Source: Acidimicrobiaceae bacterium
GTDB lineage: Bacteria; Actinomycetota; Acidimicrobiia; Acidimicrobiales; Poriferisodalaceae
DNA: 34,090 bases
Reading direction: 5' to 3'
NCBI GenBank assembly: GCA_905182565.1
Contig: CAJJCB010000006.1
Location: forward strand, 1 to 34,090
Each line of letters opens with the position of its first letter. The first letter of the stretch is position 1. The notes beneath the pieces are model-generated. The model had not been told where the DNA came from and did not search any database. It saw only the letters and a program-made list of their open reading frames with translations. Made by a program: the position numbers and the translations under genes. Positions 1-8,207 of this stretch are shown in pieces.

Positions 1-63
1 CTTGACCAACATGGCAAAGAAATCCGCGCCGAACTAGAAGCAGATCAGAAAGCCGCTGAGTAA
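1..63 (+). CDS. C-terminal end of an unidentified protein (truncated by window edge)
   Basis: The first 20 codons are open and end at a TAA at 61-63. The tail is charged and helix-prone (ends ELEADQKAAE), which is typical of a soluble protein C-terminus but carries no diagnostic motif. The rest of the gene lies outside the window, so no function can be given. Confidence 0.55.
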   Translation, partial: LDQHGKEIRAELEADQKAAE

Positions 64-440
64 TGCATGGCTCTCACAAGGGTTAATCGAAAAGACCACC
101 ACCTCTGCCCACATCGGAGACTAGATAGTTCAAACGGCGCTCATGCAGCTGCAATTTTTTACGATTCGGCACAGGTGAGCGTGAGATACCGATTGGTCTG
201 ATTGCTATCTGTCGGCCATGACACGATGACCACAAGAAAACCGGACCAAGCGGGATTAATCATGTAACGATATATCTTGCCAAGTTGGTTACTAAAGAAA
301 GCGTTTACCTCTTCTCTCGGGGAGATTTTCTGTTTTTGGAGTCCGCAGCCATTCATTTCTTGTTACTGTTTGACATTCTCACACCCTGTTAAACTTTGAT
401 TGCAAGGGTTTGTCCAGGGTTAGTACTTAGGAGCCTGCAA
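64..440. other. Intergenic stretch with a possible promoter for the MDR gene
   Basis: There is no convincing gene in these 377 bases. A TTGACA at 369-374 is followed, 15 bases later, by TAAACT at 390-395. This could be a promoter for the gene starting at 441, although the spacer is shorter than the usual 16-18. A 65-codon minus-strand reading frame (159-356) has no good ribosome-binding site and no recognisable motif and is not called. Confidence 0.35.
429..433 (+). promoter_or_regulatory. Ribosome-binding site fixing the start of the MDR gene at 441
   Basis: AGGAG lies 7 bases before the ATG at 441. An in-frame ATT/ATG-like extension back to 396 has no such signal, and the family alignment begins with MRAVL, so 441 is preferred. 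Confidence 0.75.
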
Positions 441-1415
441 ATGCGAGCAGTACTGTGCAAACAATTTGGACCGCCAGAGGACTTGTCAATAGTCGAACTA
501 GATGACCCAGTTCCTGGGCCGCGTGAAATTCTCATCGAAGTCAAAGCTGCGTCTGTCACATTTCCGGACACGTTGATGCTCGAGGATAAATACCAGTTCA
601 AAGCGGATCTCCCTTATGTGCCTGGTGGCGAGGTCGCAGGCATCGTCACCGCTCTGGGTGATGGGGTTGACAACCTCAAACTTGGAGCACGGGTCCTTTG
701 TCCCCTCGGATCGGTAGGAGGATACGCGGAGCTTGCAGTTACCCGGGCGTCTGCAGCGCGGGTCCTTCCTGACGCCGTAGACTTCGCTGATGCTACCGGA
801 TTGCTGTACGCGCATGGAACCACCTACTACGGCTTGAAACACAGAGGTGGTCTTCAAAAGGGCGAAACTCTTCTCGTCCTTGGCGCTGGAGGACATGTCG
901 GATTGTCAGCGGTGGAGCTAGGCAAACTGATGGGGGCGCGTGTCATTGCTGCCGCCTCGACTGAAGAAAAGCTCGATCTCTGTCGAGAGCGAGGCGCCGA
1001 TGAAACGATCAACTACTCGAAAGAAAATCTCAAAGAACGAGCGAAGGAGCTGACTGACGGAGCCGGTGTCGATGTCATTTATGACGTCGTCGGTGGCGAT
1101 TACGCGGAGCAGGCATTGCGAGCAATTGGGTGGGGCGGACGCTTCTTAGTCATCGGTTTCACAGCCGGTATACCGGCCATACCGTTGAACCTGACACTTC
1201 TGAAGAGCTGTCAAATTATCGGTGTTTTCTACGGAGCGATGACTGCTCGACAGCCTGACTTAGCTAACGAAATAGCGGAAGAGCTGCTGCAGTTAGTTGC
1301 GAATGGCCAACTCCGTCCACATATCTCCGCCAGGTATGGCCTAGAACAGGCTCCGGATGCACTTCGCAGCCTGATCGACAGGAAAGCAATCGGCAAAGTT
1401 GTCATTGAGCCCTAG
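441..1415 (+). CDS. NADPH:quinone oxidoreductase-like zinc-independent MDR protein
   Basis: This 324-residue protein belongs to the quinone-oxidoreductase branch of the medium-chain dehydrogenase/reductase superfamily, which uses NADPH to reduce quinones or enones in the cytoplasm. It has an N-terminal GroES-like domain (about residues 1-120, with PGGEVAGIV in the usual place). A Rossmann domain follows with GAGGHVGL as the nucleotide-binding glycine motif, then the alanine-rich region ending in the usual IGKVVIEP tail. The cysteine/histidine ligands for catalytic or structural zinc are absent, as expected for this branch. The length is normal. It stands alone on the plus strand and faces a thioesterase gene. 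The substrate cannot be read from sequence; acryloyl-CoA-reductase-like activity is an alternative within the family. Confidence 0.9.
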   Translation: MRAVLCKQFGPPEDLSIVELDDPVPGPREILIEVKAASVTFPDTLMLEDKYQFKADLPYVPGGEVAGIVTALGDGVDNLKLGARVLCPLGSVGGYAELAVTRASAARVLPDAVDFADATGLLYAHGTTYYGLKHRGGLQKGETLLVLGAGGHVGLSAVELGKLMGARVIAAASTEEKLDLCRERGADETINYSKENLKERAKELTDGAGVDVIYDVVGGDYAEQALRAIGWGGRFLVIGFTAGIPAIPLNLTLLKSCQIIGVFYGAMTARQPDLANEIAEELLQLVANGQLRPHISARYGLEQAPDALRSLIDRKAIGKVVIEP

Positions 1416-1536
1416 CCTGCCTTCAAGGGCCAGTGAACTCGCTTCTTCTGAGCACACAGTTCTTTTCGGGTTATGGACTCGGTGCATGTTGGTTTAATAG
1501 CACCTACCGGTCGCCCCAACACTCAAAGCGAACCAA

Positions 1537-1884
1537 TCACCTATCCACGATGAAGCGCTGGTGGGTTCCCTCGGACACCAAGGTTTCCCTATGACTTACC
1601 TTCACATTAAACACGAGCCGTTTACGATCAACTTCGGCTAGGTCAGCATCGATTACGACACTTTCTCCCGACGCAATAGCTGCTTGATGGCTTACGCAGA
1701 CATGAATACCCACCGTGGTTTGTCCTTCGTCGAGGTGCGGTTGGACACCAAATAAACAAGTGCCCTCAATAAGTCGGACCATATCTGGAGTTGATAAAAC
1801 CTTGTTCGGTAGGTGCGGCGGCGACATCTCATCGGTTACTTCGACTGTGTCGCTGAAAAGGAGACCAACTTGGAGTTCACTCAT
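1537..1884 (-). CDS. FlK-like hotdog-fold thioesterase
   Basis: This 115-residue protein resembles the fluoroacetyl-CoA thioesterase (FlK) type of single-domain hotdog thioesterases. Thr32 (in LSTP), Glu40 (in RLIEG) and His66 (in VSHQA) keep the same mutual spacing (8 and 26 residues) as the Thr42/Glu50/His76 catalytic triad known for FlK. The C-terminal half shows the usual RLVFNVKV strand and the ending GTHQRFIVDR. It probably hydrolyses a small acyl-CoA thioester. Most family members are housekeeping or detoxifying thioesterases, so fluoroacetate specificity should not be assumed. It converges with the MDR gene. The ribosome-binding site is weak. Confidence 0.8.
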   Translation of the reverse strand: MSELQVGLLFSDTVEVTDEMSPPHLPNKVLSTPDMVRLIEGTCLFGVQPHLDEGQTTVGIHVCVSHQAAIASGESVVIDADLAEVDRKRLVFNVKVSHRETLVSEGTHQRFIVDR

Positions 1885-2196
1885 GAACCCATTTTAGCTC
1901 GAATAGCTACTTCAGGTAATAAGAAATCGGGTTGGTTGCTATGTGGCAGCCAGGACAAAGGCCCGAATAAACAAATTGATAAATGATGAAGATGATCAAC
2001 TAATCTCTGCGCCCAAACAGAAAAAGATCAAGTATCTCCTCTCGTTACACACCAAAGCACCGCTCATAGGCATCGTTGAGCTGTTAGAGGGTCTTCAGAC
2101 TTGCTTCATCGAACTCGAAGTTCCACTGCCAGAAGTCGCTCTAATAAAAATTCTAGTGTCGACAGGAATGCCATCACAGCCTTTCTTGAGCCATTT
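1885..2196. other. Gap between two minus-strand genes, at most one doubtful small ORF
   Basis: These 312 bases should contain the promoter of the thioesterase gene. Apart from the doubtful plus-strand frame listed separately I see no RNA gene, repeat or clear terminator. Confidence 0.4.
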
Positions 2197-2200
2197 TTAA
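1943..2200 (+). CDS. Doubtful small hypothetical protein
   Basis: An 85-codon frame with a GTG start runs through the gap and ends 4 bases inside the antisense end of the PPOX gene. The predicted product is lysine-rich at the N-terminus and leucine/isoleucine-rich in the middle, with no recognised motif. There is only a weak purine stretch upstream of the GTG. It fills the gap neatly and has a plausible composition, which is the only reason it is listed. It could equally be chance. Confidence 0.22.
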   Translation: MAARTKARINKLINDEDDQLISAPKQKKIKYLLSLHTKAPLIGIVELLEGLQTCFIELEVPLPEVALIKILVSTGMPSQPFLSHF

Positions 2201-2649
2201 CCTTGAGGAGAATTCCCAAGGATCCGGTCCGGCATGACAAAAACGGCTACCCGTCGCTCATGAGCCATCGCTCGGTCATATTCGTCAAAATCGTCATGGA
2301 CACCACCTGCAGCCTGATACACCTCTCGCAATAAAAGTCGGAGAGCTTCGCTATCCATACCTTCAGGTAAATTATCTGGGCCGACTATCTCGGCTGGGCC
2401 AGTTACCGAGATCCAATTCCAACCCCGACGGATCGCTACCGTGACTTCAGACCCTCGTCTTATGTGGGTAATTCGCGCTGCTTTCCCCATCGAGACCAAC
2501 GCCACAGAGGAAATACCGGTTATCGGGTGGTCGCTCACTCCGCAGTTAACAACGCTAGACAACACTCGACCATCTTGTTGGGTAGTGCTCACCGTCGCGA
2601 GCCCAGTTTCTTTGCTTAAATAGGCTTTTGCTTTCTCTAGATCCTGCAT
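2197..2649 (-). CDS. F420-dependent PPOX-class (split beta-barrel) protein
   Basis: This 150-residue protein has the pyridoxamine-phosphate-oxidase-like split-barrel fold of the actinobacterial F420-binding class. Visible traits are the N-terminal helix followed by GLATVSTTQQDGRVLSSVV, a central strand with GKAARITHIRRGSEVTVAI, and the VTGPAEIVGP strand. These proteins bind flavin or F420 and reduce diverse small molecules. The exact substrate is unknown. The start ATG at 2649 has an AGGGG-type ribosome-binding site about 9 bases upstream. It lies downstream of the SDR gene on the same strand, with a 123-base gap, and may share redox duties with it. Confidence 0.8.
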   Translation of the reverse strand: MQDLEKAKAYLSKETGLATVSTTQQDGRVLSSVVNCGVSDHPITGISSVALVSMGKAARITHIRRGSEVTVAIRRGWNWISVTGPAEIVGPDNLPEGMDSEALRLLLREVYQAAGGVHDDFDEYDRAMAHERRVAVFVMPDRILGNSPQG

Positions 2650-2772
2650 TCCAAAGTCCCCTTATCTTCAGTCCACTTTTTTAGTTTGACATTTTCAATT
2701 GTCGAAAACTATATTTCGTAGCTTCACAATAGGCCAGTAGCAATCTGGTTTTTGTCTCTCTCGGGGATTTCA

Positions 2773-3534
2773 TTATTGCGCTGTCCAACCACCATCGACC
2801 ATAAGAGTGGTTCCATTTATCAAGCCCGCTGCGGGTGATGCCAAAAATACTACCGCACCGACTACGTCTGAAACCTGTCCGAATCGCCCCATTGGGATTC
2901 TGGCTAACAGATCGCCTCCGATGGCAGGGTCGATTAGTCGATCATGTGTCATCGGTGTATCTATAGCGGTAGGACCAACGGCTACCACTCGCACTCCTGA
3001 AGGTGCTAGTTCTACGGCTATAGATTTAGTAAAACCTTCTATAAAGTGTTTGGTAGCAGCGTAGATGCTGTTATTTGGTCGGCCGTTCTTACCGAACGTT
3101 GATGACATGTTTATGATTACTCCAGAACCCTGTGGCTTCATAATTTTCGCTACAGCTTGAGCGACGAGCACTGCTCCTCGACAATTCACCTGCAAGAGCG
3201 TGTCTAGGTCCTCTTCAGTTAGATCGACTAGCGAAGATGCTTTGCTCACACCGGCATTGTTGACCAAGATGTCGAGATTGTTGATTCTAGATATTTGTGC
3301 TTTGACTGAGGCGCTATCAGAAACATCGCAGACTATCGCTCGTGCGACTCCGCCATTGTTTCTTATATCTGCGACAACCTCGTCAAGTTCAGCGGCTGTT
3401 CGGCTCATCACAATAACTTCAGCTCCCGCATTAGCCAGAGCTAAAGCACATCCTCGACCAATTCCACGGCCAGCTCCGGTTACGAGAGCTACCTGGCCAT
3501 CAACACGCATTGAAGGGAAAGAAGTTTCATTCAT
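2773..3534 (-). CDS. Classical short-chain dehydrogenase/reductase (SDR)
   Basis: With the start at 3534 the protein has 253 residues, the normal size for a classical SDR. It shows the cofactor motif TGAGRGIG (residues 19-26), the NNAG motif, a serine in INMSS, the YAATK active site (Tyr158, Lys162), and the C-terminal NGTTLMVDGG typical of 3-ketoacyl-ACP-reductase/glucose-dehydrogenase-like members. An upstream in-frame ATG at 3561 would add a nine-residue extension with no homologous look, so it was not chosen. ATG at 3510 is another possible start. The gene is divergent from the FAD monooxygenase, with a 280-base shared regulatory region. The substrate is not predictable. Confidence 0.85.
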   Translation of the reverse strand: MNETSFPSMRVDGQVALVTGAGRGIGRGCALALANAGAEVIVMSRTAAELDEVVADIRNNGGVARAIVCDVSDSASVKAQISRINNLDILVNNAGVSKASSLVDLTEEDLDTLLQVNCRGAVLVAQAVAKIMKPQGSGVIINMSSTFGKNGRPNNSIYAATKHFIEGFTKSIAVELAPSGVRVVAVGPTAIDTPMTHDRLIDPAIGGDLLARIPMGRFGQVSDVVGAVVFLASPAAGLINGTTLMVDGGWTAQ

Positions 3535-3814
3535 AGCTAAACCATACAGACACAAACACATTGAGCTTGTTGGTTTGAACCCATCAACTTGTTAAACCGA
3601 GTGAGCGCATAACTCTCTCGTCTATCAGCAAAGGATAAGTTATTTAGTCAGTGCATAAACAACTAACAGGAATGTCCAGTTGTAGTTAGCATGCTGCTAG
3701 CCGCTGACTTTTAGCGTGTTAGGAAAATTAAGGTTTGTTTGTCAACACACATGCGGATTTTCACGCTAGACGGGCTAGTCGCATTCTCCTTTCATCAATC
3801 TGTATTGTGTCTAT
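3535..3814. promoter_or_regulatory. Divergent promoter region between SDR and monooxygenase genes
   Basis: The region is AT-rich and carries a widely spaced inverted repeat, TAGCGTG at 3712-3718 and CACGCTA at 3762-3768. A TATTGT at 3803-3808 ends 6 bases before the GTG start at 3815, which lacks a ribosome-binding site. This arrangement is what a leaderless transcript would look like. Confidence 0.35.
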
Positions 3815-5449
3815 GTGACCGATACTCAAGTACTCATAGTTGGAGGGGGAAGCGTTGGGCTTTCACTTTCAGCAGAATTAGCTCATCATGACGTCACCAG
3901 CGTTGTTGTTGAAGAGCTAACGAACGTAAATCCACATCCGCGCGCTAACGCCATTGCTTGTCGGACAATGGAATATTATCGACGCTGGGGCATAGCTGAT
4001 TCTTTAGTTGCTGCCGGGATACCACCAGAAAACCCAGCGGATTACTACTGGATAAGTTCGCTTAGCGGGAGAGAAATCCACAGGCTATCTCTCCCTAGCC
4101 AAACCCAGTTAGAAACCCTGAGACGTACTACAGAGTTTTCAATAGACAATCGGCTGCATTGGTCGGCATACATTAAATGCAATGTTGGACAAAATGAAGT
4201 AGATCAAATTCTGCGTGATCATCTAGACACGCTAAGGCAGAGCCAACTGAAGTCAGGTGTTCGCGCTGTTCGGTACATCGAACATGATGACCACATTGAA
4301 ACCATCTTGTTTGATCCTGCGACCTCTACAGAGTCACAAATCACCTCCAAATTTTTGGTTGGGTGTGACGGTGGTCGGTCCGTTATCCGTAATCAACTCG
4401 GCATCGCTTATGAGGGCGACGGTAACCTCGCACAGTTCGTTTCTGTCTATTTCCGAGCGCCTGAACTAATGGCTGCACATGCCTTCGGCCCGGCCAACAT
4501 TTATTTCCCTCTGCACCATGACCACGCCGGATATCTGATTAATTGGGATCACGGAGAGTCTTGGACCTATCACATTCAACTAAAAGCCAATGAGTCTTGG
4601 GATGAGGTTGACGCGATCGCCCGAATAACAAACCTGCTTGGAGCTGAGACACCCATCACGATCGAATCAATCCAGCCTTGGACAGCGCATGCTCTTACTG
4701 CATCATCATTTGGCTCAGGACGAGTATGGCTAGCCGGCGATGCCGCTCACTTGTTCTCTCCCACCGGTGGATTCGGAATGAATACCGGTGTTTCTGATGC
4801 AGTTGACCTTGCCTGGAAACTCAGAGCGGTTATTGAGGGTTGGGGAGGCCCAAACCTTTTAGCGAGTTACGACACTGAGCGGCGCCCAATTGGGTCACGA
4901 AATACTCAGCTCGCGAAAGAGCTATATGAACGGCTTGCTTCAGTAATGGAGCTAGGCGATATTCTTAACGAGGACTCCGCAGAGGCTGACCAAGCAAGGC
5001 TGACGCTAAAAGCGGACCTAGTAGAACAAGAGAGTCTTATCGCTTCGTTCGGTGTTCTACTGGGTTACCGTTACGCTAATTCACCTATCTGCATTGCTGA
5101 TGGCACACCAGAACCTGAAGATCATCCCCAAATGTATGTACCCACATCAAGGCCTGGTCACAGAGCACCTCATATTTGGCTAACAGAAGATGAAACTCTT
5201 TACGATCGTTTTTCTGTCGGTTTCAACTTAGTCAGAACGAATCCATCGGTTGATATTTCTGATTTCGTGGCTGAAGCGACTAAGCGAGAGTTGCCCTTAG
5301 CTGTCGTGGATATAGACACCCCCGAAACCCAAACCGTTTATCCATGCGCTTTAACTCTTGTACGGCCGGATCTTATGGTCGCATGGAGAGCTAACTTAGC
5401 TCCAACAACATCAGAAGATCTTTGGGATAAAGTAACCGGTCATTTCTAA
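3815..5449 (+). CDS. FAD-dependent aromatic-ring monooxygenase (PheA/MhpA-like)
   Basis: This 544-residue flavoprotein belongs to the group A hydroxylases (FAD_binding_3), which use NAD(P)H and O2 to hydroxylate aromatic or polyketide-like rings. The FAD-binding GGGSVG is at residues 10-15. The DG motif sits in GCDGGRS (Asp185). The GD motif is in LAGDAAHLFSPTGGFGMNTG (Asp309). A C-terminal thioredoxin-like tail of about 130 residues matches the longer phenol/3-(3-hydroxyphenyl)propionate hydroxylase type. The GTG start has no Shine-Dalgarno sequence and may be leaderless. It opens a co-directional block with DUF169, amidohydrolase, CobW and CoA-transferase genes, which suggests catabolism of a hydroxylatable ring compound. 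Some relatives inactivate antibiotics, so the substrate remains open. Confidence 0.88.
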   Translation: MTDTQVLIVGGGSVGLSLSAELAHHDVTSVVVEELTNVNPHPRANAIACRTMEYYRRWGIADSLVAAGIPPENPADYYWISSLSGREIHRLSLPSQTQLETLRRTTEFSIDNRLHWSAYIKCNVGQNEVDQILRDHLDTLRQSQLKSGVRAVRYIEHDDHIETILFDPATSTESQITSKFLVGCDGGRSVIRNQLGIAYEGDGNLAQFVSVYFRAPELMAAHAFGPANIYFPLHHDHAGYLINWDHGESWTYHIQLKANESWDEVDAIARITNLLGAETPITIESIQPWTAHALTASSFGSGRVWLAGDAAHLFSPTGGFGMNTGVSDAVDLAWKLRAVIEGWGGPNLLASYDTERRPIGSRNTQLAKELYERLASVMELGDILNEDSAEADQARLTLKADLVEQESLIASFGVLLGYRYANSPICIADGTPEPEDHPQMYVPTSRPGHRAPHIWLTEDETLYDRFSVGFNLVRTNPSVDISDFVAEATKRELPLAVVDIDTPETQTVYPCALTLVRPDLMVAWRANLAPTTSEDLWDKVTGHF

Positions 5450-5450
5450 A

Positions 5451-5470
5451 TAAGTTGAGGTGCCAACTTA
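5451..5470 (+). terminator. Small hairpin after the monooxygenase gene
   Basis: TAAGTTG and CAACTTA form a perfect 7-bp stem around the 6-base loop AGGTGC, directly after the stop codon at 5449. There is no T-tract, so it may be an mRNA-stabilising stem rather than a terminator. Confidence 0.3.
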
Positions 5471-5611
5471 AACGTTCGACAAAACTCGTAGACAGCTGTT
5501 TCCCAGATGCAATGTCCCACAAAAAATTTTAAACATTTCGATGTATCTTCTGTTTTGACCCAACCCCACAGTCACACATAAAGCATTGAGCTTTAGATAA
5601 AGGCACCTAAT

Positions 5612-6325
5612 ATGAAACCATCTGAGATATCTGAAGCTCTCAATCGTTATTTGCATCCAGTCACAAAACCGGTTGCAATCACATTCCATAGCAGCGTGCC
5701 ATCTAGTCCTCGGGCTCACGCTGGGCGAAAGCCAGAGCCAACTGAAGATGGCCGGACGGGCGCTGTCTCTGCTGGTTGTGTTTTTTGGGTAGATGGTGCA
5801 GTCAACTCTTTTACTACAACGCCCGCTGATCACAGAAATTGCTCTGTGGGTTCTTACACTCACGGAATGATAAGTGCTGAAGCTGCTGCAACCTCAGCTG
5901 ATATTGCAACAGTGCTTGAAGTTGGTTGGATAACCCCTCAACAATTTGGTGACGTACCTGCTATCGCCATATCTCCAGCAGCAGTTACTTACGGGCCTCT
6001 ATGTGAACAGACTCAAATCCCCGATGTTGTACTCCTACGTCTCTCCCCACACGGAGTAATGTTGGTAGGTGATGCTTGTCCAGGGCTTCAGATAGAGGGA
6101 AAGCCCCAATGCCATATTGTTGCTATTGCTCACAATGACCAACGTCCTGCAGCTTCAGTCGGGTGCGCTCTATCAAGGGCCAGAACAGGAATGACAGTGA
6201 ACGAGATGACGGTAGCGCTACCGGGGCCTCAGCTTGACTCCATAATCACTGCTCTTGATTATGCTCACATAGCAGCTGCCAACGTAGCTAAATACGCCGC
6301 TTCCGATGCCCAACGTTTCCACTAG
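5612..6325 (+). CDS. DUF169 family protein
   Basis: This 237-residue protein matches DUF169, a family of unknown function. The best evidence is the C-terminal signature GC(ALS)R..TG....EM...P at residues 184-205. An N-terminal KPVAITF strand and a series of cysteines (56, 77, 131, 156, 167, 185) add to it, several lying in glycine-rich turns. The cysteines suggest metal, cofactor or thiol chemistry, but this is an inference. A likely promoter lies upstream (TTGACC at 5555-5560, CATAAA about 16 bases later), and AAGG precedes the ATG. It sits between the monooxygenase and the amidohydrolase on the same strand, so it may act in the same pathway. Confidence 0.7.
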   Translation: MKPSEISEALNRYLHPVTKPVAITFHSSVPSSPRAHAGRKPEPTEDGRTGAVSAGCVFWVDGAVNSFTTTPADHRNCSVGSYTHGMISAEAAATSADIATVLEVGWITPQQFGDVPAIAISPAAVTYGPLCEQTQIPDVVLLRLSPHGVMLVGDACPGLQIEGKPQCHIVAIAHNDQRPAASVGCALSRARTGMTVNEMTVALPGPQLDSIITALDYAHIAAANVAKYAASDAQRFH

Positions 6326-6545
6326 CAGAATGTAACTGAAACAGACCTGGAGCTCACACCATCGCCAGAACCGATATTTTTTGAGTGATTGATCTACGTG
6401 AAATTTAAACGAGATCAGCATGCACAAGTTCCTATGATGCTTGCCTTAAGGGTTTCCAGAAATTAAAAACTATTTGAAGACTCTCTATGAGCCTCATCGT
6501 CGGTTCCAAAAAGCATCAATTGTTTCGATGTGCGAAGATTAAATT

Positions 6546-8207
6546 ATGCATATAACAGTTTTCCCTGCTGCTCAGATTCACACAATGGACCCGGGAAGAC
6601 CTCACGCCTCCGCCGTTGCTGTTGCAGATGGCCGGATAGTCTCTACGGGAACAATTAAATCGATGCAACCCTGGCTGCGACGAAATACTTATGAAATCGA
6701 TGACAGGTACGCAGACAAAATTATCTTTCCCGGATTCATTGACCCCCACACACACCTTAGATATAGCGGTGTCTACATGGGACTCAACTATGTCGGCCCA
6801 ATCGATTCAGCATCACCTACAGGCCTCCGGAAAGGGCTACCAACCCGAGACGCTGTGCGTAACCAGTTACGAAGCCTCGTCTCAGAACATGATGACTCCT
6901 CGAAACCGTTAACAGCATGGGGCTATGACCCCGCCTCTCAAGAAGGCCATTTAGATCGAGACATGCTCGATGCTATTAGTGACACAATCCCTCTTTGGGT
7001 CGTTGCTTACGCCCCACATATCGTTTATGTAAATTCCCCGATGCTTAAATTAATTGGAGTAGATGAGGACAGTATCGGTCACGGTCTTGGCAGATACCCC
7101 GATGGCCGTTTAAATGGTTGGTTCGTTGAGACAGAAGCGATAGCGCGAGCGACACGTCCAGTGGCCGACAGCGTCTACGCTGACGATTCTGGAAGCCAAG
7201 CTATTGAACGGATGGGCGCAGTAGCTCAACGAGCGGGATTGACCACGACCGCTGACCTTGGTTGGGGTTTTAGCGAAAGCTTCGAAAAAGAATGGGCAGA
7301 CCACCGCTCGGCAATAGACAATGACAAGTTCCCTCTTCGAATACTGATGATTCCATTTGAGGCGAGATTGACTCGCGATTTCGGTGATGAGGCAATCAAC
7401 TACTTAGCAGGCAAACGCCTCGAAGGCGATGACCGGCTAAACACTCACGGAATCAAATACGTGAACGATGGCTCTTATCCATCAATGACTTTGGTAATGA
7501 ACCAACCTGGCTACCTAGATGATGACACAGCACATACCGGAGAAATTCCTTGGGAAAATATGGTTGATCGTATGCGACCTTTTTGGAAAGCTGGTATCCA
7601 AATTCACTCTCACGCTAACGGCGACCGAACTGTCGACATGACTTTAGACACCCTCGCAGCGCTGCAGTTAGAACATCCAAGATTCGATCACCGGTTTACG
7701 ATCGAGCATTACTGCTTAAGTAATCCATCGCAAGCAAAACGATTGGCGGCGCTAGGTGGTTTAGCGAGCGTCAACATTTATTTCGTGCATTATCGTGCTC
7801 AGCTGCACAGTGATCGTGGCTTTGGCCCCGACCGAAGCGAAGCAACTGCGCGTCTGGGCTCTCTGGAACGAGCAGGGGTTACGTTTGCGCTACACAGCGA
7901 CTTTAATCTAGTGGTAACACCCCTTTCGCCATTAACAGCTGCGTGGTGTGCCGTTAATCGGTTAGCGGCCGATGGTTCTACTGTGATGGCTCCCGGCGAA
8001 AGAATTTCCGTTGATAGAGCGCTTCGCGCTATGACCATAGATGCAGCTCATGTACTCAATCGTGACGATCGACTTGGTTCAATAGAAGTTGGAAAATACG
8101 CAGATTTCACTGTTCTAGATGACGATCCATATGAAGTAAATGTTCAAGAGCTAAACCGTATTTCAGTGCATGACACGGTTCTCGAAGGTATCCCGGTCAC
8201 AAAATGA
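6546..8207 (+). CDS. YtcJ-like metal-dependent amidohydrolase (copy A)
   Basis: This 553-residue protein belongs to the amidohydrolase_3/YtcJ family of TIM-barrel hydrolases, which usually carry one or two zinc ions and hydrolyse amide or imine bonds in small molecules. The HxH of strand 1 is His68/His70 in FIDPHTH. The HSHANGD and TIEH segments supply further ligands. LHSD supplies the catalytic aspartate, and IEVGKYADFTVLDDDP is the typical C-terminal signature of the composite beta-sandwich. There is no signal peptide, so it is cytoplasmic. Its stop overlaps the start of the CobW gene by four bases (ATGA), so the two are translationally coupled. A second copy with the same downstream partner lies at 29368-31026. 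The substrate is unknown. Confidence 0.9.
   Translation: MHITVFPAAQIHTMDPGRPHASAVAVADGRIVSTGTIKSMQPWLRRNTYEIDDRYADKIIFPGFIDPHTHLRYSGVYMGLNYVGPIDSASPTGLRKGLPTRDAVRNQLRSLVSEHDDSSKPLTAWGYDPASQEGHLDRDMLDAISDTIPLWVVAYAPHIVYVNSPMLKLIGVDEDSIGHGLGRYPDGRLNGWFVETEAIARATRPVADSVYADDSGSQAIERMGAVAQRAGLTTTADLGWGFSESFEKEWADHRSAIDNDKFPLRILMIPFEARLTRDFGDEAINYLAGKRLEGDDRLNTHGIKYVNDGSYPSMTLVMNQPGYLDDDTAHTGEIPWENMVDRMRPFWKAGIQIHSHANGDRTVDMTLDTLAALQLEHPRFDHRFTIEHYCLSNPSQAKRLAALGGLASVNIYFVHYRAQLHSDRGFGPDRSEATARLGSLERAGVTFALHSDFNLVVTPLSPLTAAWCAVNRLAADGSTVMAPGERISVDRALRAMTIDAAHVLNRDDRLGSIEVGKYADFTVLDDDPYEVNVQELNRISVHDTVLEGIPVTK

Noticed and set aside
159-356. 65-codon minus-strand frame upstream of the MDR gene
   Set aside because: No ribosome-binding site, no recognisable motif, and the stretch is needed for the promoter of the downstream gene.
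3566-3595. tRNA-like T-arm sequence (GGTTTGAACC) near the SDR gene
   Set aside because: It is only a short palindrome; no acceptor, D or anticodon arms can be folded around it.
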